Assembly (NCBI GenBank): GCA_023525975.1
Contig: CM042021.1
Location: 102,717,501 to 102,781,500 of the forward strand
Reading direction: 5' to 3'
Source: Smallanthus sonchifolius
Taxonomy: Eukaryota; Streptophyta; Magnoliopsida; Asterales; Asteraceae
DNA length: 64,000 nt
Shown in pieces: positions 31,888 to 43,668 of this stretch. The translations under genes were made by a program, and so were the position numbers. The notes under the pieces were generated by a model that ran no database searches, was not told the DNA's origin, and saw only the letters and a list, made by a program, of their open reading frames with translations. Every line of letters starts with the position of its first letter. Positions within the stretch are counted from its first letter, which is position 1.

Positions 31888-34149
31888 CTAGAGCATGTTA
31901 TCCTCCATTAAGTCATAGAACCTGCTGATTGCAAGTTCTGCTGAGAGATCTGATGAAGTGTTGACACATTTTGTCAGATACAGATTGAGAACTTGGAGGG
32001 CATTAAGAGAGTTCCAGTTTAGCTCTTCTACTCCACTAAACTCCCATCCAATCCAGAATCTCTCAGCTCTTTCATCATATCCCCAAGCTAAAATGGAGTC
32101 AAATTCTAGCTTCTTTGAAGTTGGAAAGAGTTGGGGGGTAGATGAGTGACTTATTATGGCTGCAGCTTCAGGAAGAAGGCTGAATGATAGAGGTGTGTCT
32201 TCATGGAGAGTTTCTTCTTGTAGCACCTCATCAACAGCTCGAACAACTAACTTCCAATCCTTAGTGACATCTTCCTCTTCATCTACTGAGTCTGGCAAGT
32301 CATGGATTTGAACAAAAGCAGGTTTGTATAGGGAACTCTGAAACACAGCCTGCTCTTGTATCCATTCTTCGAGGCTGTCAGCATCGTCTTCCTTGGTAAC
32401 CACCTCCCCCTTTTTGGTTGCATCAGTGAAAAGGGATATATCTGTTTGAGTTCCCACTGATACAAGAGAGGGAGTAGGCACAGTTGGGCATTGATGGGCT
32501 TCATGCATAGAGACTTGGTGTCTTAGTTTGGACACTTCAGCCTCTAGCATTGCCACCCTGGCCGTCAATTCCAAGTTATGAAGTTTCAGTCTGTCCTCAT
32601 CCACAGTTGTGGAATCCTTGGAGCTAGATGGGGCCTTAGGCCTAGCCTCTGCATCCCCATCACCTTGGTTTTCTTGGCACCTCTGATTCCTCTCAGTGAA
32701 GAGTGTTTCACAGGAAACATCCTCACTGGGAGTTGACGTGGTTAGGGTCTTAGTTATGTTATCACTGTCCTCCTGGGTAGTTGATGTACCAGGAGTAGTG
32801 AGAGCCCTTTCCACATTCACTCTATCAATACTAACAGAGTGAACCTTCTTGGGTGATGAACCTGGGTTGGGTGCGCCAGCAGCTAAGTCAATCAATACCT
32901 CCGATATAGTGGTTGTTGGAGAATGTATATCATCTTGACCAGGTGCCTCTGCACTTAGGTTCAGAGAAGAGAAATAATGGAATGACTCAGGGGGTTGCTC
33001 TATGGATCCGGGATGTGATCCTGATCCTAATAGAGAGGCTTCTAAGGAAGTCTCTCTAGTGTTGTGGCTATCCTTTTTGGTATTCTCATCAGAATGTTGG
33101 GATTCTGAATGAGGGCTTAGAGGTTGGGTTTGGGCCTTTGAGACAAGAAGAGGAGTCTTCTTGCTCCTTTTTCTGGTGTATGTCGTAGCAACTGGGGCCC
33201 TTTGTTCCAGTTGAACGATAACATCCAAAACAGATGTAAATACTTTTTGTACATGTGCATCCTTAGTAGTATGCACAGGGGTTCGAATGGTGGAAGCAGA
33301 TTGTTGTTCAGGATGTGATATGGAGGGTGTGGGATCAGTATCAGCTGGGATTGCTGAACTGTCACCCGGTGTACTTTGTATGTTCAGCATTGTAGATAAC
33401 AATGGAACATTGACCCCTAAGAACTTTTTGTAAACAGTTCTCATACTTTGAAAAATATTATTTTTATGTCCCAACATGATGTAGATTCTTGCAGGTTTTG
33501 AAAGTTCTTTTAGTTCCTGGTTGAAAACCTCCTGTAAGAATCTTGAGTACATAAAAAATTGTTGCTTTGCACCCTCTTGAAGGTTATATCTCAAACCCTC
33601 AAAGATGAGGTGTGCAAAGTTGAAACCTAGGCCAGTAATCATACCATGGAAAGCAGAGGCAAGTGCGGAGCTCACTTGATGCCATCCACTTCTCTTCTGA
33701 GATATGCATTGGAGAAGAGTGTGGCAGAGATACTTCCATGGAGGGCCCATCAGCGCCTTCTCTATTGTATACTCATTTTGATTTCCAGTGTACCCTATGG
33801 ATACAAAGGTTCTCATGTACTCGTCCTTTGAGTATGAGATGGCTGCTCCCTCATCTTGAAGCTTAAGATGTTTTCGAAGGGTAGCTTCAGAGATGATGAT
33901 GTCCTTGCCGTCTACCTTGGCTTTTATTTGGGGAATCCCCTGTTCGGTAGAGTAGACGGCGATATTCCAGAAATCCTCCATATGAGAGATATATATGGTA
34001 GGGTTGGTTGTGAGAGAAAAATGGATTTTTGATCGGCATAGGAAGTCGATCATATCCTCGAATCCTTCGGATTTCTTTCCCTTGGTTAAGTATGTTGTAA
34101 GGTTATGGTACGGGGAGAACTTATCGTCAGGGTTATTGATGTCTGCCAT
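31888..34149 (-). CDS. Extra ORF, N-terminal part (753 aa, minus-strand SIRE)
   Basis: Starts MADINNPDDKFSPYHNLTTY. The first 230 residues are the conserved domain (SHMEDFW, QWKYLCHTLLQCIS-like PPWKYLCHTLLQCISQKRSG, MYSRFLQEVFN), followed by a low-complexity S/T/P/E region, a short coiled coil (DRLKLHNLELTARVAMLEAE) and a second conserved block (FDSILAWGYDERAERFWIGW). It ends at a stop after DLMEDNML where the sister copy reads on. The position between RNase H and the 3' LTR is where SIRE-type elements carry env-like ORFs. No signal peptide or membrane segment is evident, so env is not supported. Confidence 0.8.
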   Translation of the reverse strand: MADINNPDDKFSPYHNLTTYLTKGKKSEGFEDMIDFLCRSKIHFSLTTNPTIYISHMEDFWNIAVYSTEQGIPQIKAKVDGKDIIISEATLRKHLKLQDEGAAISYSKDEYMRTFVSIGYTGNQNEYTIEKALMGPPWKYLCHTLLQCISQKRSGWHQVSSALASAFHGMITGLGFNFAHLIFEGLRYNLQEGAKQQFFMYSRFLQEVFNQELKELSKPARIYIMLGHKNNIFQSMRTVYKKFLGVNVPLLSTMLNIQSTPGDSSAIPADTDPTPSISHPEQQSASTIRTPVHTTKDAHVQKVFTSVLDVIVQLEQRAPVATTYTRKRSKKTPLLVSKAQTQPLSPHSESQHSDENTKKDSHNTRETSLEASLLGSGSHPGSIEQPPESFHYFSSLNLSAEAPGQDDIHSPTTTISEVLIDLAAGAPNPGSSPKKVHSVSIDRVNVERALTTPGTSTTQEDSDNITKTLTTSTPSEDVSCETLFTERNQRCQENQGDGDAEARPKAPSSSKDSTTVDEDRLKLHNLELTARVAMLEAEVSKLRHQVSMHEAHQCPTVPTPSLVSVGTQTDISLFTDATKKGEVVTKEDDADSLEEWIQEQAVFQSSLYKPAFVQIHDLPDSVDEEEDVTKDWKLVVRAVDEVLQEETLHEDTPLSFSLLPEAAAIISHSSTPQLFPTSKKLEFDSILAWGYDERAERFWIGWEFSGVEELNWNSLNALQVLNLYLTKCVNTSSDLSAELAISRFYDLMEDNML

Positions 34150-34439
34150 TGTTGTTTGATTTTGGAGGGATGGTTTGAAGGTTTAAGAATATGGAAGACT
34201 TTGAATGTTTTAAGGATGGAAGGCTTTGAATGTGGTGGTGACTTGAGAGAAAGTGATGTGGGTTTAGGGTGAAATTGAATGTGAAGAGGTGGTAAGGAGG
34301 TTTGATTTGTTCTTATAACGACAGAGGAGGGAAAAAGCAAAATGACTTGTACAGTACAAACTCATTCACCTTTTACTGTTTCAGCTGTAATACACCGAGG
34401 CAGTCATGGTAAAGACTGACGTTAATTATTACAGCGGGT

Positions 34440-34740
34440 AAAAGTTAATTTGGACTTAAATTTACCCATCAGCAGCAAACTTGGTTGCTGTAGATGAATA
34501 AGCACGTCCGCTGCAAGCTTGGTTGCTACGGAAGGTTAAGTCTGTCAGCAGCGAACTCAATTGCTGCTGATGGATTCAGTGATCTGCAGCAAGGATGTCG
34601 CTGCTGACAGCCTTAAAGCTATCCGCATGAAACTTGTTCCTGCTGATGACTTAAAGCAGTTGGTGGCAAGTCCTTTGCTGCTGAAGATTAAACCTGTCAG
34701 CAGCTGAAGGACAAAAATGCTGCTGACTTATAACTTTTAT
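34440..34740 (-). repeat. Hairpin array in the spacer between RNase H and the extra ORF
   Basis: Five or six imperfect hairpins built from (A/T)TC(A/C)GCAGCAA...TTGCTGC(T/G)GAT. Equivalent to 53580-53840 in the + element. Confidence 0.8.
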
Positions 34741-34790
34741 TTACAACAAAAGACAAAACACATTTTAAAATAGAATTTTAGAGATAGGTT

Positions 34791-35504
34791 TTAATCAAAG
34801 TTCATCATACCAATGGATTCAACTAAATATCTAAATCTAGCTTCATCAAAATGTTTTGTAAACAAGTCAGCATATTGCTCATTTGTATGAATTTTGGTTA
34901 AAATAATCCCCTTTTTCTCAGCTTGATCTCTTATGAAATGATACCTGATGTCAATGTGCTTTGTCTTGGAGTGCTGCACTGGATTGTTTGTGATTGATGT
35001 AGCACTCATGTTGTCAATGTGAATTGGAGTTGCCATGAAAGTCATCCCATAATCCATCATTTGATTTTGTATCCAGATGACTTGTACACAGCAACTTGAA
35101 GCTGCAATGTATTATGCTTCAACTGTAGATGTTGAAACACATGTTTGCTTCTTGCACTGCCATGAAATCAGTCTTCCTCCCAGAAACTGACATCCCCCTG
35201 ATGTGGACTTTTTGTCCAAGTTGCATCCCCCGTAATCACTGTCAGTGTATGCATACAGATTGAACTTGTCATCTTTAGAGTACCAATGCCCAAGTCTTGG
35301 GGCTCCTTTTAGGTATCTAATAATTCTCTTGACAGCTTGAAGATGTGAAACCTTTGGAGCTGCTTGAAATCTTGCACAGAGACATACTGCAAACATAATA
35401 TCTGGCCTTGAGGCAGTGAGATACATGAGAGACCCTATCATTGCATGGTACTGATGTTGATCAGTGTCTTGGCCATCTTTGTCTGGAGTCAGCTGATGGT
35501 GCAC
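34791..35504 (-). pseudogene. Copia RNase H (minus-strand SIRE)
   Basis: MIGSLMYLTASRPDIMFAVC, then YAYTDSDYGGCNLDKKSTSG, TCVSTSTVEA and a stop where the sister has AEAEY. A second frame reads HIDNMSATSITNNPVQHSKT and TNEQYADLFTKHFDEARF. This is the standard C-terminal end of Copia pol. One stop (about 35110) breaks it. Confidence 0.9.
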
Positions 35505-36401
35505 TTAAATAGGGGTTCTTGCAGTAGAGCAGTCAGCCATCTTGAATCTTTTCAAAATGCTTTTTACATATTTGGATTGGCTGATGAAGATTCCATTTGC
35601 GACTTGTTTGACTTGTAGACCCAAGAAGAAATTTAGTTCACCCATTGAACTCATTTCAAACTTTGAGTGCATCAGAATCTCAAAGTCTTTGCACAGCTTT
35701 TTTCTTGTTGATCCAAAGATGATATCATCAACATAGATTTGAACTAGTAAGATTTCTCCCCCTTTATCTTTGATAAATAAGGTCTGGTCAATAGCACCCC
35801 TTCTGAAGTTGTTGCTTAGTAGATATCCTAACAAAGTTTCATACCCGGTTCTTGGTGCTTGATGTAAGCCATACAGAGCTTTGTCTAGTTTAAACACTTG
35901 AGTAGGATGTGCAGGATCTACAAATCCTGGAGGCTGTTTGACGTATACTTCCTCACCAATCTTTCCATACAGAAAGGCACTCTTTACATCCATTTGATAG
36001 ACAGTGAAATTCTTGGATGCAGCATATGCCAGGAAGATTCTGATGGCCTCCAGCCTGGCAACAGGAGCAAAGACTTCATCATAGTCAATTCCTTCTTCTT
36101 GAGTGTAGCCTTGAGCCACAAGTCTGGCTTTGTTTTTTACTACAATGCCTCCCTCATCTTGCTTGTTCCTAAAAACCCATCGTGTGCCAATAACATATTG
36201 ACCTGGTGGAAGATCAACAAGTTTCCAGACATCCTGCCTTTTGAATTGCAGTAACTCTTCCTGCATTGCCTCAATCCAGCTGCTGTGTTTGAGTGCCTCA
36301 TCTATCTTCTTGGGTTCCACCTTAGATAGAAAACATGAAAACAAGCATATTGGCCTCGTGAGATTTGCTTCTTGTGAGAACTCCTTGATGGACTTGGCCA
36401 A
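35505..36401 (-). pseudogene. Copia reverse transcriptase (minus-strand SIRE)
   Basis: An open frame of 298 codons with IGTRWVFRNKQDEGG, KARLVAQGYTQEEGIDYDEV, YQMDVKSAFLYGKIGEEVYV, LYGLHQAPR and the catalytic IYVDDIIFGS. The polymerase core is intact. It ends at a stop (AAG-to-TAG equivalent) before the RNase H part, which is a break relative to the family polyprotein. Confidence 0.9.
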
Positions 36402-38174
36402 TAATATTTTCTTGAGGATGTTCTTTATGGATCCTCTGTGCTGGTACCACCTCTAGCTGTATCCCTTTCCCCAGATTGCTTTGATTTTGATCAGGGGTCT
36501 CGTCATTCATGGTGGAAGAGTCTTTAATATCAGCAGCCACATCAATATTTTCAGCAATAGCATCAACAGTATCTACAGCATTTACCGAAGAGTCTTTATC
36601 TAAATTTTCAGTTTCAGACAGGCTGCTGCTGGTGACATTTGAGAGTCTTGTTTCGGCTTCGCTTGCTTCAATTGCTTCCACAACTGATTGAGGATCAATG
36701 GATGGTCTTCGCAGACGGATAGAAGGTTTGGGAAAATCCAATCTGTAGTCAGTGGATGAAGTGGAGGCAGGTGTTTGTGTAGAGTTAGACTCCATATTTG
36801 AGAAGGTGAGAGGCTCAAATATTTGGGAGAAGGAGTCTGTCAAAGAGCCAGTTTGGGCCTTTTCCCTGCTCACAGACGATGTGTTCTCTACATTCCACAT
36901 TTGCTGATTCTTTCATAATTCTTGTTCTTGAATTGAATACTTTGTAGGCCTTTGATTGAGAGGAATAGCCTACAAAATATTCTTCATCAGATTTGGCACC
37001 AAACTTAGGAAGAACCCCATGTGTGATGAGAATGGTGCATGGATACCCAAAGGGCTTTAGAAACCCAATGTAGGGAACTCTTTGAAACCAAAGTTCATAA
37101 GGTGTCTTGTTGAGGGGCTTGACGATGAGAACTCTATTTTGCACCTAGCAGGCTGTGCTAACTGCTTCTGCCCAGAATGTGAGAGGCAGTTTTGAGTCAG
37201 CCAACATAGATCTTGCTGACACAATTAGAGTTCTGTTTCTCCTTTCAGCAACTCCATTTTGTTGAGGAGTTCTTGGAGCACTGTATTGTCTTTCTATCCC
37301 CTTGCTTTCACAGAAACAGATTAAAGTGTGGTTCTTGAACTCTGTGCTCTGATCACACCTTATGATCTTCACCTTTTGATTGATTTAACTCTCTACCCTA
37401 AGAATGTAGGATTTGAGAATTTCAGCAGTTTCATCTTTAGTTCTCAAGAAGTATACCCATGAGAATCTGGGGTAGTCATCAGTTATCACCAGACAGTATG
37501 ACTTCTTGCCCATTGACATGACATTTGTAGGACCAAAGAGATTCATGTGCAGCAGCTGTAGTGGAGTGTCATTTGTATTCAAGGTCTTAGGCTTGTGAGA
37601 ACTCTTGTGTTGCTTCCCCTTTAAGCAAGCAATGCAGTGGTCTTCTAGCTGGAATTCTTTGTCAGGAAGCCCTCTAACAAGATTGTCATTTACCAGTTTT
37701 TTAATGGTTTTGATATTAACATGACTTAATCTCCTATGCCAGAGAGCTGATTCATCAACTGAGGCTTTTGACCGAAAACAGTAAACACTCCCAGATGGAG
37801 TGACTTCATTCATGTCCAGTACATAGAGATTCTCTTTTCTCTGAGCAGTTAATAAAATCTTTTCTGGAGGAGGTATGGATAAGCCTGGAGACAGTACGAA
37901 GCATTCTTTATCTGTGAAGGGCATCCAATGCTTTTGGTCACAGACCTAGGAAACACTCATGAGATTGAAGTCTAATTCTTTGACATAGTTGACCTTATCA
38001 ATGCTCATTCTTTCGTTGGACACAGTTCCTTGTCTAGTAATGGATCCTCCCTTTGAGTCACTTCCAAAGGCAACATATCCTCAATTGAAATGTATGAAGT
38101 TGGAGAGGATGGATCTGTTGCCTGTCATGTGCCTGGAACAGCCACTGTCTACTACCCATGTGTTATTCTTGTGA
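36322..38174 (-). pseudogene. Copia protease and integrase (minus-strand SIRE)
   Basis: Protease motif VVDSGCSRHMTG near 38150-38110. The pre-integrase zinc region (LWHRRLSHVN ... CIACLKGKQHKSSH) follows, then the core with LHMNLFGP (the first catalytic aspartate is changed to asparagine), IRCDQSTEF and PQQNGVAERRNRTL. The integrase C-terminal region (VPYIGFLKPFGYPCTILITH) runs to 36815 and the linker to 36322. Breaks at 37144, 37384 and 37924. Confidence 0.88.
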
Positions 38175-38355
38175 CCTGGCAGTCCCTGCACATGATAGAG
38201 ATCTAGTTAGTGAGAGGAGTCCAAGAGCTTGCATCCTTGAAGAAAAGGGTTCTTGGAATGTTAGATTCATCATGTGTGCATTCAACAGAACCAATGATAA
38301 GTCTTGGAGTGATAGAAATTGGGATCTTAGCTTTCCATTGTTGAGGAGATGGTCT

Positions 38356-39861
38356 TCATGTTCTCTTTTCTCTGTCAGTAGCTGATTTTGCTTTGACTGC
38401 TGATGGCTGTTTTTGAACAGCAGCAGATTTTGCTGCTAGGGACTTTGGCTTATCAACAGCAGATTTTGTTGCTGATGATGGCTTTGGCTTCTCAGCAGCT
38501 GCTGATTTAAGCTTATCAGCAGCAGATGTTGTTGCTGCTGATGGTTTTGCTTGAGCAGCAGTAGATTTGGTTGCTGCTGAAGGCTTGTCTTTAGGTTGCT
38601 TGTGCTTCACTTGATTACCAACATTTTTTCTAGCTGCTGATGGTTTAACAACTGATGTATGCTGATCCTTCTTTACCTTTCGCCTTTGAGGGGCTTGATG
38701 AAGGATCTGGTTGAAAGGGTTAAATTGACAATTTGCAGCAAAGTGGTCTGATTCACCACAGATGATGCACGTCTGTTGAGATTTTGACAACTGCTCCCTT
38801 GGTGGAGAAAGAGAGTTTCTGAATTGAATTGTCTTTGCTTCAAACCTTCTTACCTGTTGTTGCCTGAGGTTTCCTTGCTGCTGAAGGTAGTAGAAGTAGG
38901 TGCTGGCAGTGTGGTTATATTTTCCACAAACAAAACATGATTTTACCAGTTTGTCCCTTGAAAGATAAACATAATCATTTCTTTTGAAAAGATCTTTGAA
39001 GTTCCAAGGGTGAGCTTTGTTGTGCTCAAAAGTAGCTTCTTCCAATGTCTTTTGAACACATGGAACTCTTTCTCCAGGCTTATGGCATATGTCAAACACC
39101 TTTCTTTGAGGCTTTGAGGTTGAAGACTTCCCCTTTTCAACATTTAGCTTTCTTCCTTCTGGAGGATAGCTAATTATGATTTGGTTGAAAGGTATAGGAA
39201 CCGGAGCGGCTGGTAAAGGAACAAGATTACTTGTTTGAATGACTTCAAGAACAGGCTTTGGTACTTATACTGGTGATGAGATCTCCTCAGTTTTAGTGGA
39301 CTCTGAGCAAGATGACTCAGATGCTGATGAGTTAGTGTATTCTTGCACCAGTGGTTCATATATTGAAGGATCAAGATCTCGGTTGGCCTTTTCAAGATTT
39401 GAGAGATTGAAGCTTGGTTCATGGATGGCAACGTAATCAGCAGGAGGTGCAACGGCTTGGTATTGTTCACCATGATTCCCCAGACCAGTTTTTACCTTTT
39501 CATGAATTTGAGCATCTAAAAGTCTTTGCAGATTTTTAGATGCAAATTCATATTTATCAACATGAACTTTTTGTTCTGCCAATTCTGCTCTGGTAGCTTT
39601 TAGTCTAGCCAGTAGATCATCAATCTGAGTTTCAAGATTGCTTTGTTCATGTTTTAGTAATGAAATCTCTTTCTTTAGACGGTTAATTTTTTCTTTATAA
39701 CTGTTTTCTACCTTTATGAATTCAGATTTCATTTGATGAAACTCTTCATTTTGGTCTATAAGGTTTTGATTATGCTTTCTGTAGCTTAACACCTTATCAA
39801 TACAAGCTTGGGAACAGAGATGCTCATATACCTGAGGCGGTATCTCAGTTGTGTCTGCCAT
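38356..39861 (-). pseudogene. Gag C-terminal extension with zinc knuckles (minus-strand SIRE)
   Basis: From MADTTEIPPQVYEHLCSQAC a coiled coil of about 90 residues follows, then knuckle CFVCGKYNHTASTYF (last Cys lost), knuckle CIICGESDHFAANC, then tandem (K)PSAA(T)KSAADK repeats whose DNA is the TCAGCAGCA/TGCTGCTGA hairpin. Frames change at about 39265 and 39100. Confidence 0.85.
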
Positions 39862-39945
39862 AAGTGCTTGGTTGTTGGCAGGCAGCTCTTCATACCGGAA
39901 GCTCCAGTCGAAGTCAGAAGTTCCAACAGTTGCACAGGCTACAGT

Positions 39946-41131
39946 TTAAACTGGAGGAGTAACTTGTTGCTGTTGTTGTCTGGGTTGGGCTTGTTGAGCT
40001 TGTCTTGATTGAGGAGTAGCTGGATTGGCTCTTGGTGCCTTGCATTCTCTAGAAAAGTGACCCAGTTGGTTACAGTTGTAACATGTTAGTTTGCTTTTAT
40101 CCAATCCAACTCTGGTGTTGGAGTTGTTGCTTGTAATGGGTCTTCCGGTTCTAGAGTAGAACCTTTTTGCTCTTATAGAGAGCATGTATGTCCATTTCTT
40201 CTAAGTCATCTGGATGGAAGCATTCCAGATCCTCCTTGATAAAGGACATGTTGCTTGAGTTTTCAGAAACAAAAGCAGCAGAGGTTGAGGTTTGAGGAGG
40301 AGCTTCTAGGAGAAATGGTGAGGTGTTTGTTTGAGAGGTTGGAGTTTGTGGATGGGTGACAATGGGAGGATAGTAGTTACTGGAACTTGGACCTGAGTGG
40401 TCAGAGTGGAGCGCGGAGGTAGTGGTGGATATTGAGGCATTTCGATAGCTTGAGCTTCGTTCTTTTGCCTGAATCATCTCTAGCTCATAGGTTTTCAGCA
40501 TACCAAAGAGCTCAGTCATTTGGAGAGTCTTCAGATTTTCAGTTCTTCTAATGGACACTGTGTAGAGTGTCCAGCAGCTAGGTAAAGACCTGATGAATTT
40601 TTTTAGAATATCTTCATTCTCCAGCTTCACCTTTGAGCACTACAGCTCACCTACAAGATAAGTAAATCTATTATATAAAACAGTTAGGGACTCACCTTCC
40701 TTCCAAACGAAGTTTTCGTACTGCTGCTTCAGGATGTCCCTTATGTTTTCTTTGACTTCCTCTGAGCCAGCAAACATCTTCTCAAGAGCCTCCCATAGCT
40801 CCTTAGCAGTTTTGTAACCTTTGAAGTTGTGAAAAACTTCATTTGGTAAGCACATTTGAATGGCTCCCAAGGCTTTGAAGTCTACCTCCATTTTCTTGAT
40901 ATCTTCATCAGAGTACTTGAAGGGTTCTTTGGGAACCAGTGCACCTCCGGAATCAGCAGAGGATACCATGGGTATGTATGGTCCATCTTTAATGGATTTT
41001 CACATCCCATATTCCTGATAGCAGAAGAAGCTTTCCATTATGTTCTTCCACATATCGTAATCTTCACCAGACACCAGTCTTGGTGGTCTGTTGATGCTTC
41101 CAATATCTTCAAATCCATTGTTTTGAGCCAT
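39946..41131 (-). pseudogene. Gag N-terminal region (minus-strand SIRE)
   Basis: Starts MAQNNGFEDIGSINRPPRLV at 41131. A TGG-to-TGA change (about 41000, in YGM-W-KSI) truncates it. The UBN2-type gag core then reads LGAIQMCLPNEVFHNFKGYK and ILKQQYENFVWKEGESLTVL, further stops follow, and it ends with the first zinc knuckle CYNCNQLGHFSREC near 40080. Confidence 0.88.
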
Positions 41132-41233
41132 TTCTGTCTTTTAGACGATGGGTGACTTTTAGCAAAGAGATAGATAAGAATAGAACCAGAGAATGATTAA
41201 ACAAATATGAGTTTGTTTAATCTGTGAGCCAAA

Positions 41234-41247
41234 GCTCTGATACCACT
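41234..41247 (-). other. Primer binding site (minus-strand SIRE)
   Basis: GCTCTGATACCACT on the + strand, i.e. AGTGGTATCAGAGC on the element strand, directly abutting the LTR at 41248. Confidence 0.92.
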
Positions 41248-42047
41248 TGTAGGATCGGTAAATACAAGATGGTTCTATTCCAGTTGAGATTGGCGGAAAC
41301 AATCACAACTTAAGCAAAGTAAACAAGTAGACAAGAAGAATACTGATAAATGCAATTTTTTATTAAGCTTCAAGTGTTACAAGATTACAGAGAAAACTCT
41401 TTTTCTTGAAAAGCACTCTTTTCAATGACTAAAAGTACTACTTATATAGTAATTTAGAATCAAGACAGACCCTTGATTCTAAGGATCAGATCTAACACAG
41501 ACTGTTGATCTTGTATTGAAGCTATTCTACATATACAGACAATAATAATAACTACAAAGGTTAACTTTACTCAAACGTCTTCTTAGGCATCATTGCTTGC
41601 ATGCTTGGAGAAGAGCGTTGTAGTACTTTATTGTCTGCACCAGTGACTTTCTTTCTGCATGGAGTGTGTCAGTGGTGTAGCCGAAAGTTGTCAGTGGTAA
41701 TGGTTGCTTTTGCTTTTGCAAGGCTGGTCAGCTGCAACGTTTGATCTTCAATGGATGAATAACTATCAGCAGCATAGTTGTTGATCAGCAACAAGATTCA
41801 ACCATCCAAAGCTGCTGATGATTTGCCTATCAGCAGCATCAAGTGTTGATGATGCTGAGAAGCCTATCCGCAGCAACTCTGGTCTTCAGCAGATAAGACT
41901 ATCCGCAGCAGATTTGTTCTTCAGCAGAAGAACAAGTATCTGCTGCAGATAAACTTATCCGCAACAGTTTGTTGGTCAGCAGCAAACTCTGAGATCAGCA
42001 GCATTTGTACTTAGAGAATTTTGTAGCCATCAGTCTTTATTTCTACA
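41248..42047 (-). repeat. 5' LTR of the minus-strand SIRE element (800 bp)
   Basis: Runs TGTAGGATCGG...TTATTTCTACA on the + strand. The inner 503 bp match 29353-29855. The hairpin array at about 41760-42005 uses the same TATC(A/C)GCAGC motif. Confidence 0.92.
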
Positions 42048-43099
42048 TGTGTCATATAAAAAGATCCATACAAATAGAACTGGCCAAGGGTCAAATGTGT
42101 CAAACGAGTTTGAATATATAAAAAGGTTGAAGATCAAATATGTCAAAACGGGTAAAGACTAACATCAACAAGCCTCAAGATTTGTGATACCGAGGGTCCG
42201 TGGCCTAGCGATATCAAAATGTGTCCTTTTAAAGAGGTTTAGGGTAAAGTCCACAAAAAGCTATAGATTTAGAAGGTGTGAGTTAGCCATTTTAAATTAA
42301 AAGAAATCAAAATTTGTAACTATTTTTTTATTTGATCTATTTGAGATAAAGCACATCCAAAATCGACCCATCTGTAAGTAATTACAGGCGTGAGCGTCTC
42401 ACGGGCAAACCCAGACCGACCCGAGCCCAACCTGTAGTACCCATAATCGGTTCGGTCCCCGGCTTTAGATTTTCTGATTATTGAGTTTTGGGTTGGTTCG
42501 ATCCAAACCCGACATTAAACGGCATGAAACCGAGAAACCCGGCAATTAAAAAAAGAAAATTAAACCTAATAATATTAGAGATGTAAAACTACAAGTCAGC
42601 AACACGAAAATTTCAATCGCAGCACTTCCTTCAATCGGTTCAATAGGGTTTTCATTTTTCAATTGGTTCTTCGTTAATTTAATGTAGTGCTAATTTGCAC
42701 AATTGTATCGTTAATTTAATGTAGTGCTAATTTGCACAATAGTAATTATTTGGTTGACTTATGTTCATGTCATGATATAAGGATATTTTTGCGTCATGGG
42801 ATTACTCTGCCATTGAGTAAAAATTAGGGGTTTGGTTAATTGAATTCCTGAACGGATCACTATACTAGGTAAGTAAAATAGATCTTATATAAGAAGCCCA
42901 AGTCCAGCTACACATATACAGAAGCGCCTCGACAAAAGGTCCATTTATATATAATAATTGCATTGTAGCGCTAAAAGTTGAGAAATGACGATTAGTTACT
43001 AGACTGCTTTTATTTTGCTTAGTTTTGGGTCAACCAGAAACCCGATGGATGATTTTCGTGAATTTGATATATCAAATATACAAAGTTGGTCGAGATGTA
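42048..43099. other. Unassigned DNA with a short duplication
   Basis: No gene supported. A 37-bp unit (TCGTTAATTTAATGTAGTGC...) is duplicated at 42671-42745, and a GC-rich piece at 42390-42540 resembles subterminal sequence of hAT elements. Confidence 0.45.
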
Positions 43100-43390
43100 T
43101 CCAAATGAGAGTAAACTGTAGTTTTTGTTACTGAGGTTTACCTCAAAAATCACTTTACGTCCCTCCTTTAAAACTGCTATTTGCGTCATCGTAGTTTCTA
43201 TTCTCATCACTTTTCGTCCTTGGATCAAACGTCAGTTAGTCAATGGTTAGCCTTCATGGGCAATGGTGTCTTTTCACTTCATATTTTGAGGATATTTTGG
43301 TCTTTTTCACCCCAATTGTTTTAGTTAACTACAGTTTTGGTTCATGAGGTTTACACCAGAAATCAGGTTTCAACTCTGTAACTTTAAACC

Positions 43391-43486
43391 TCCCCACCAC
43401 CACCACCACCACCGGTTTATTCACCCCCACCGCCACCTTCGCCGCCACCTTCAGTTTACTCACCTCCGTCATCGTTCTTATTATAA
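43391..43486 (+). pseudogene. Extensin-like fragment carried by the MULE
   Basis: The frame reads SPPPPPPPVYSPPPPPSPPP then SVYSPPSS and a stop. Ser-Pro(n) blocks with Val-Tyr-Ser are the hallmark of extensins and LRR-extensins, cell-wall structural proteins. Only about 30 codons are present, directly after an in-frame stop, so it is a fragment. A (CCA)n simple repeat could mimic part of it; the two VYS motifs argue against that. Confidence 0.7.
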
Positions 43487-43568
43487 TTTATAAACGCTCA
43501 TGCACACATTCCTTTTCAATTCCTTTTTCCGGCTTCAAGTTTAGAACTCCGATAGTTTTTCCGGCGAA

Positions 43569-43668
43569 GAAGCGACAGACTCTTAGAACTTTCATCTTCA
43601 ATGACCGCTATCTACAGACGCTTAGAACTTTCATCTTCAATGGCAGACGCTTAGAACTTTCATCGATC
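43569..43668. repeat. Short tandem repeat of ACGCTTAGAACTTTCATC
   Basis: Three copies of (AGAC(G/T)CTTAGAACTTTCATC) in the interior of the MULE. Confidence 0.8.

Larger units (their letters stand above)
29353..42047 (-). mobile_element. SIRE-type Copia element, minus strand, 3' LTR truncated
   Basis: Order on the minus strand: LTR (41248-42047), primer site, gag, protease, integrase, reverse transcriptase, RNase H, hairpin-rich spacer, a long extra ORF, purine tract, partial LTR (29353-29855). The two LTRs differ at about 11 of 503 compared positions. The outer 300 bp of the 3' LTR are missing where it meets the hAT inverted repeat. It belongs to the same family as the element at 46342-59185 but has different LTRs and more stops. 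Confidence 0.9.

Noticed and set aside
31888..34149. Extra ORF as a retroviral env protein
   Set aside because: Its position fits, but I see no signal peptide, furin-like site or membrane-spanning helix in either copy.
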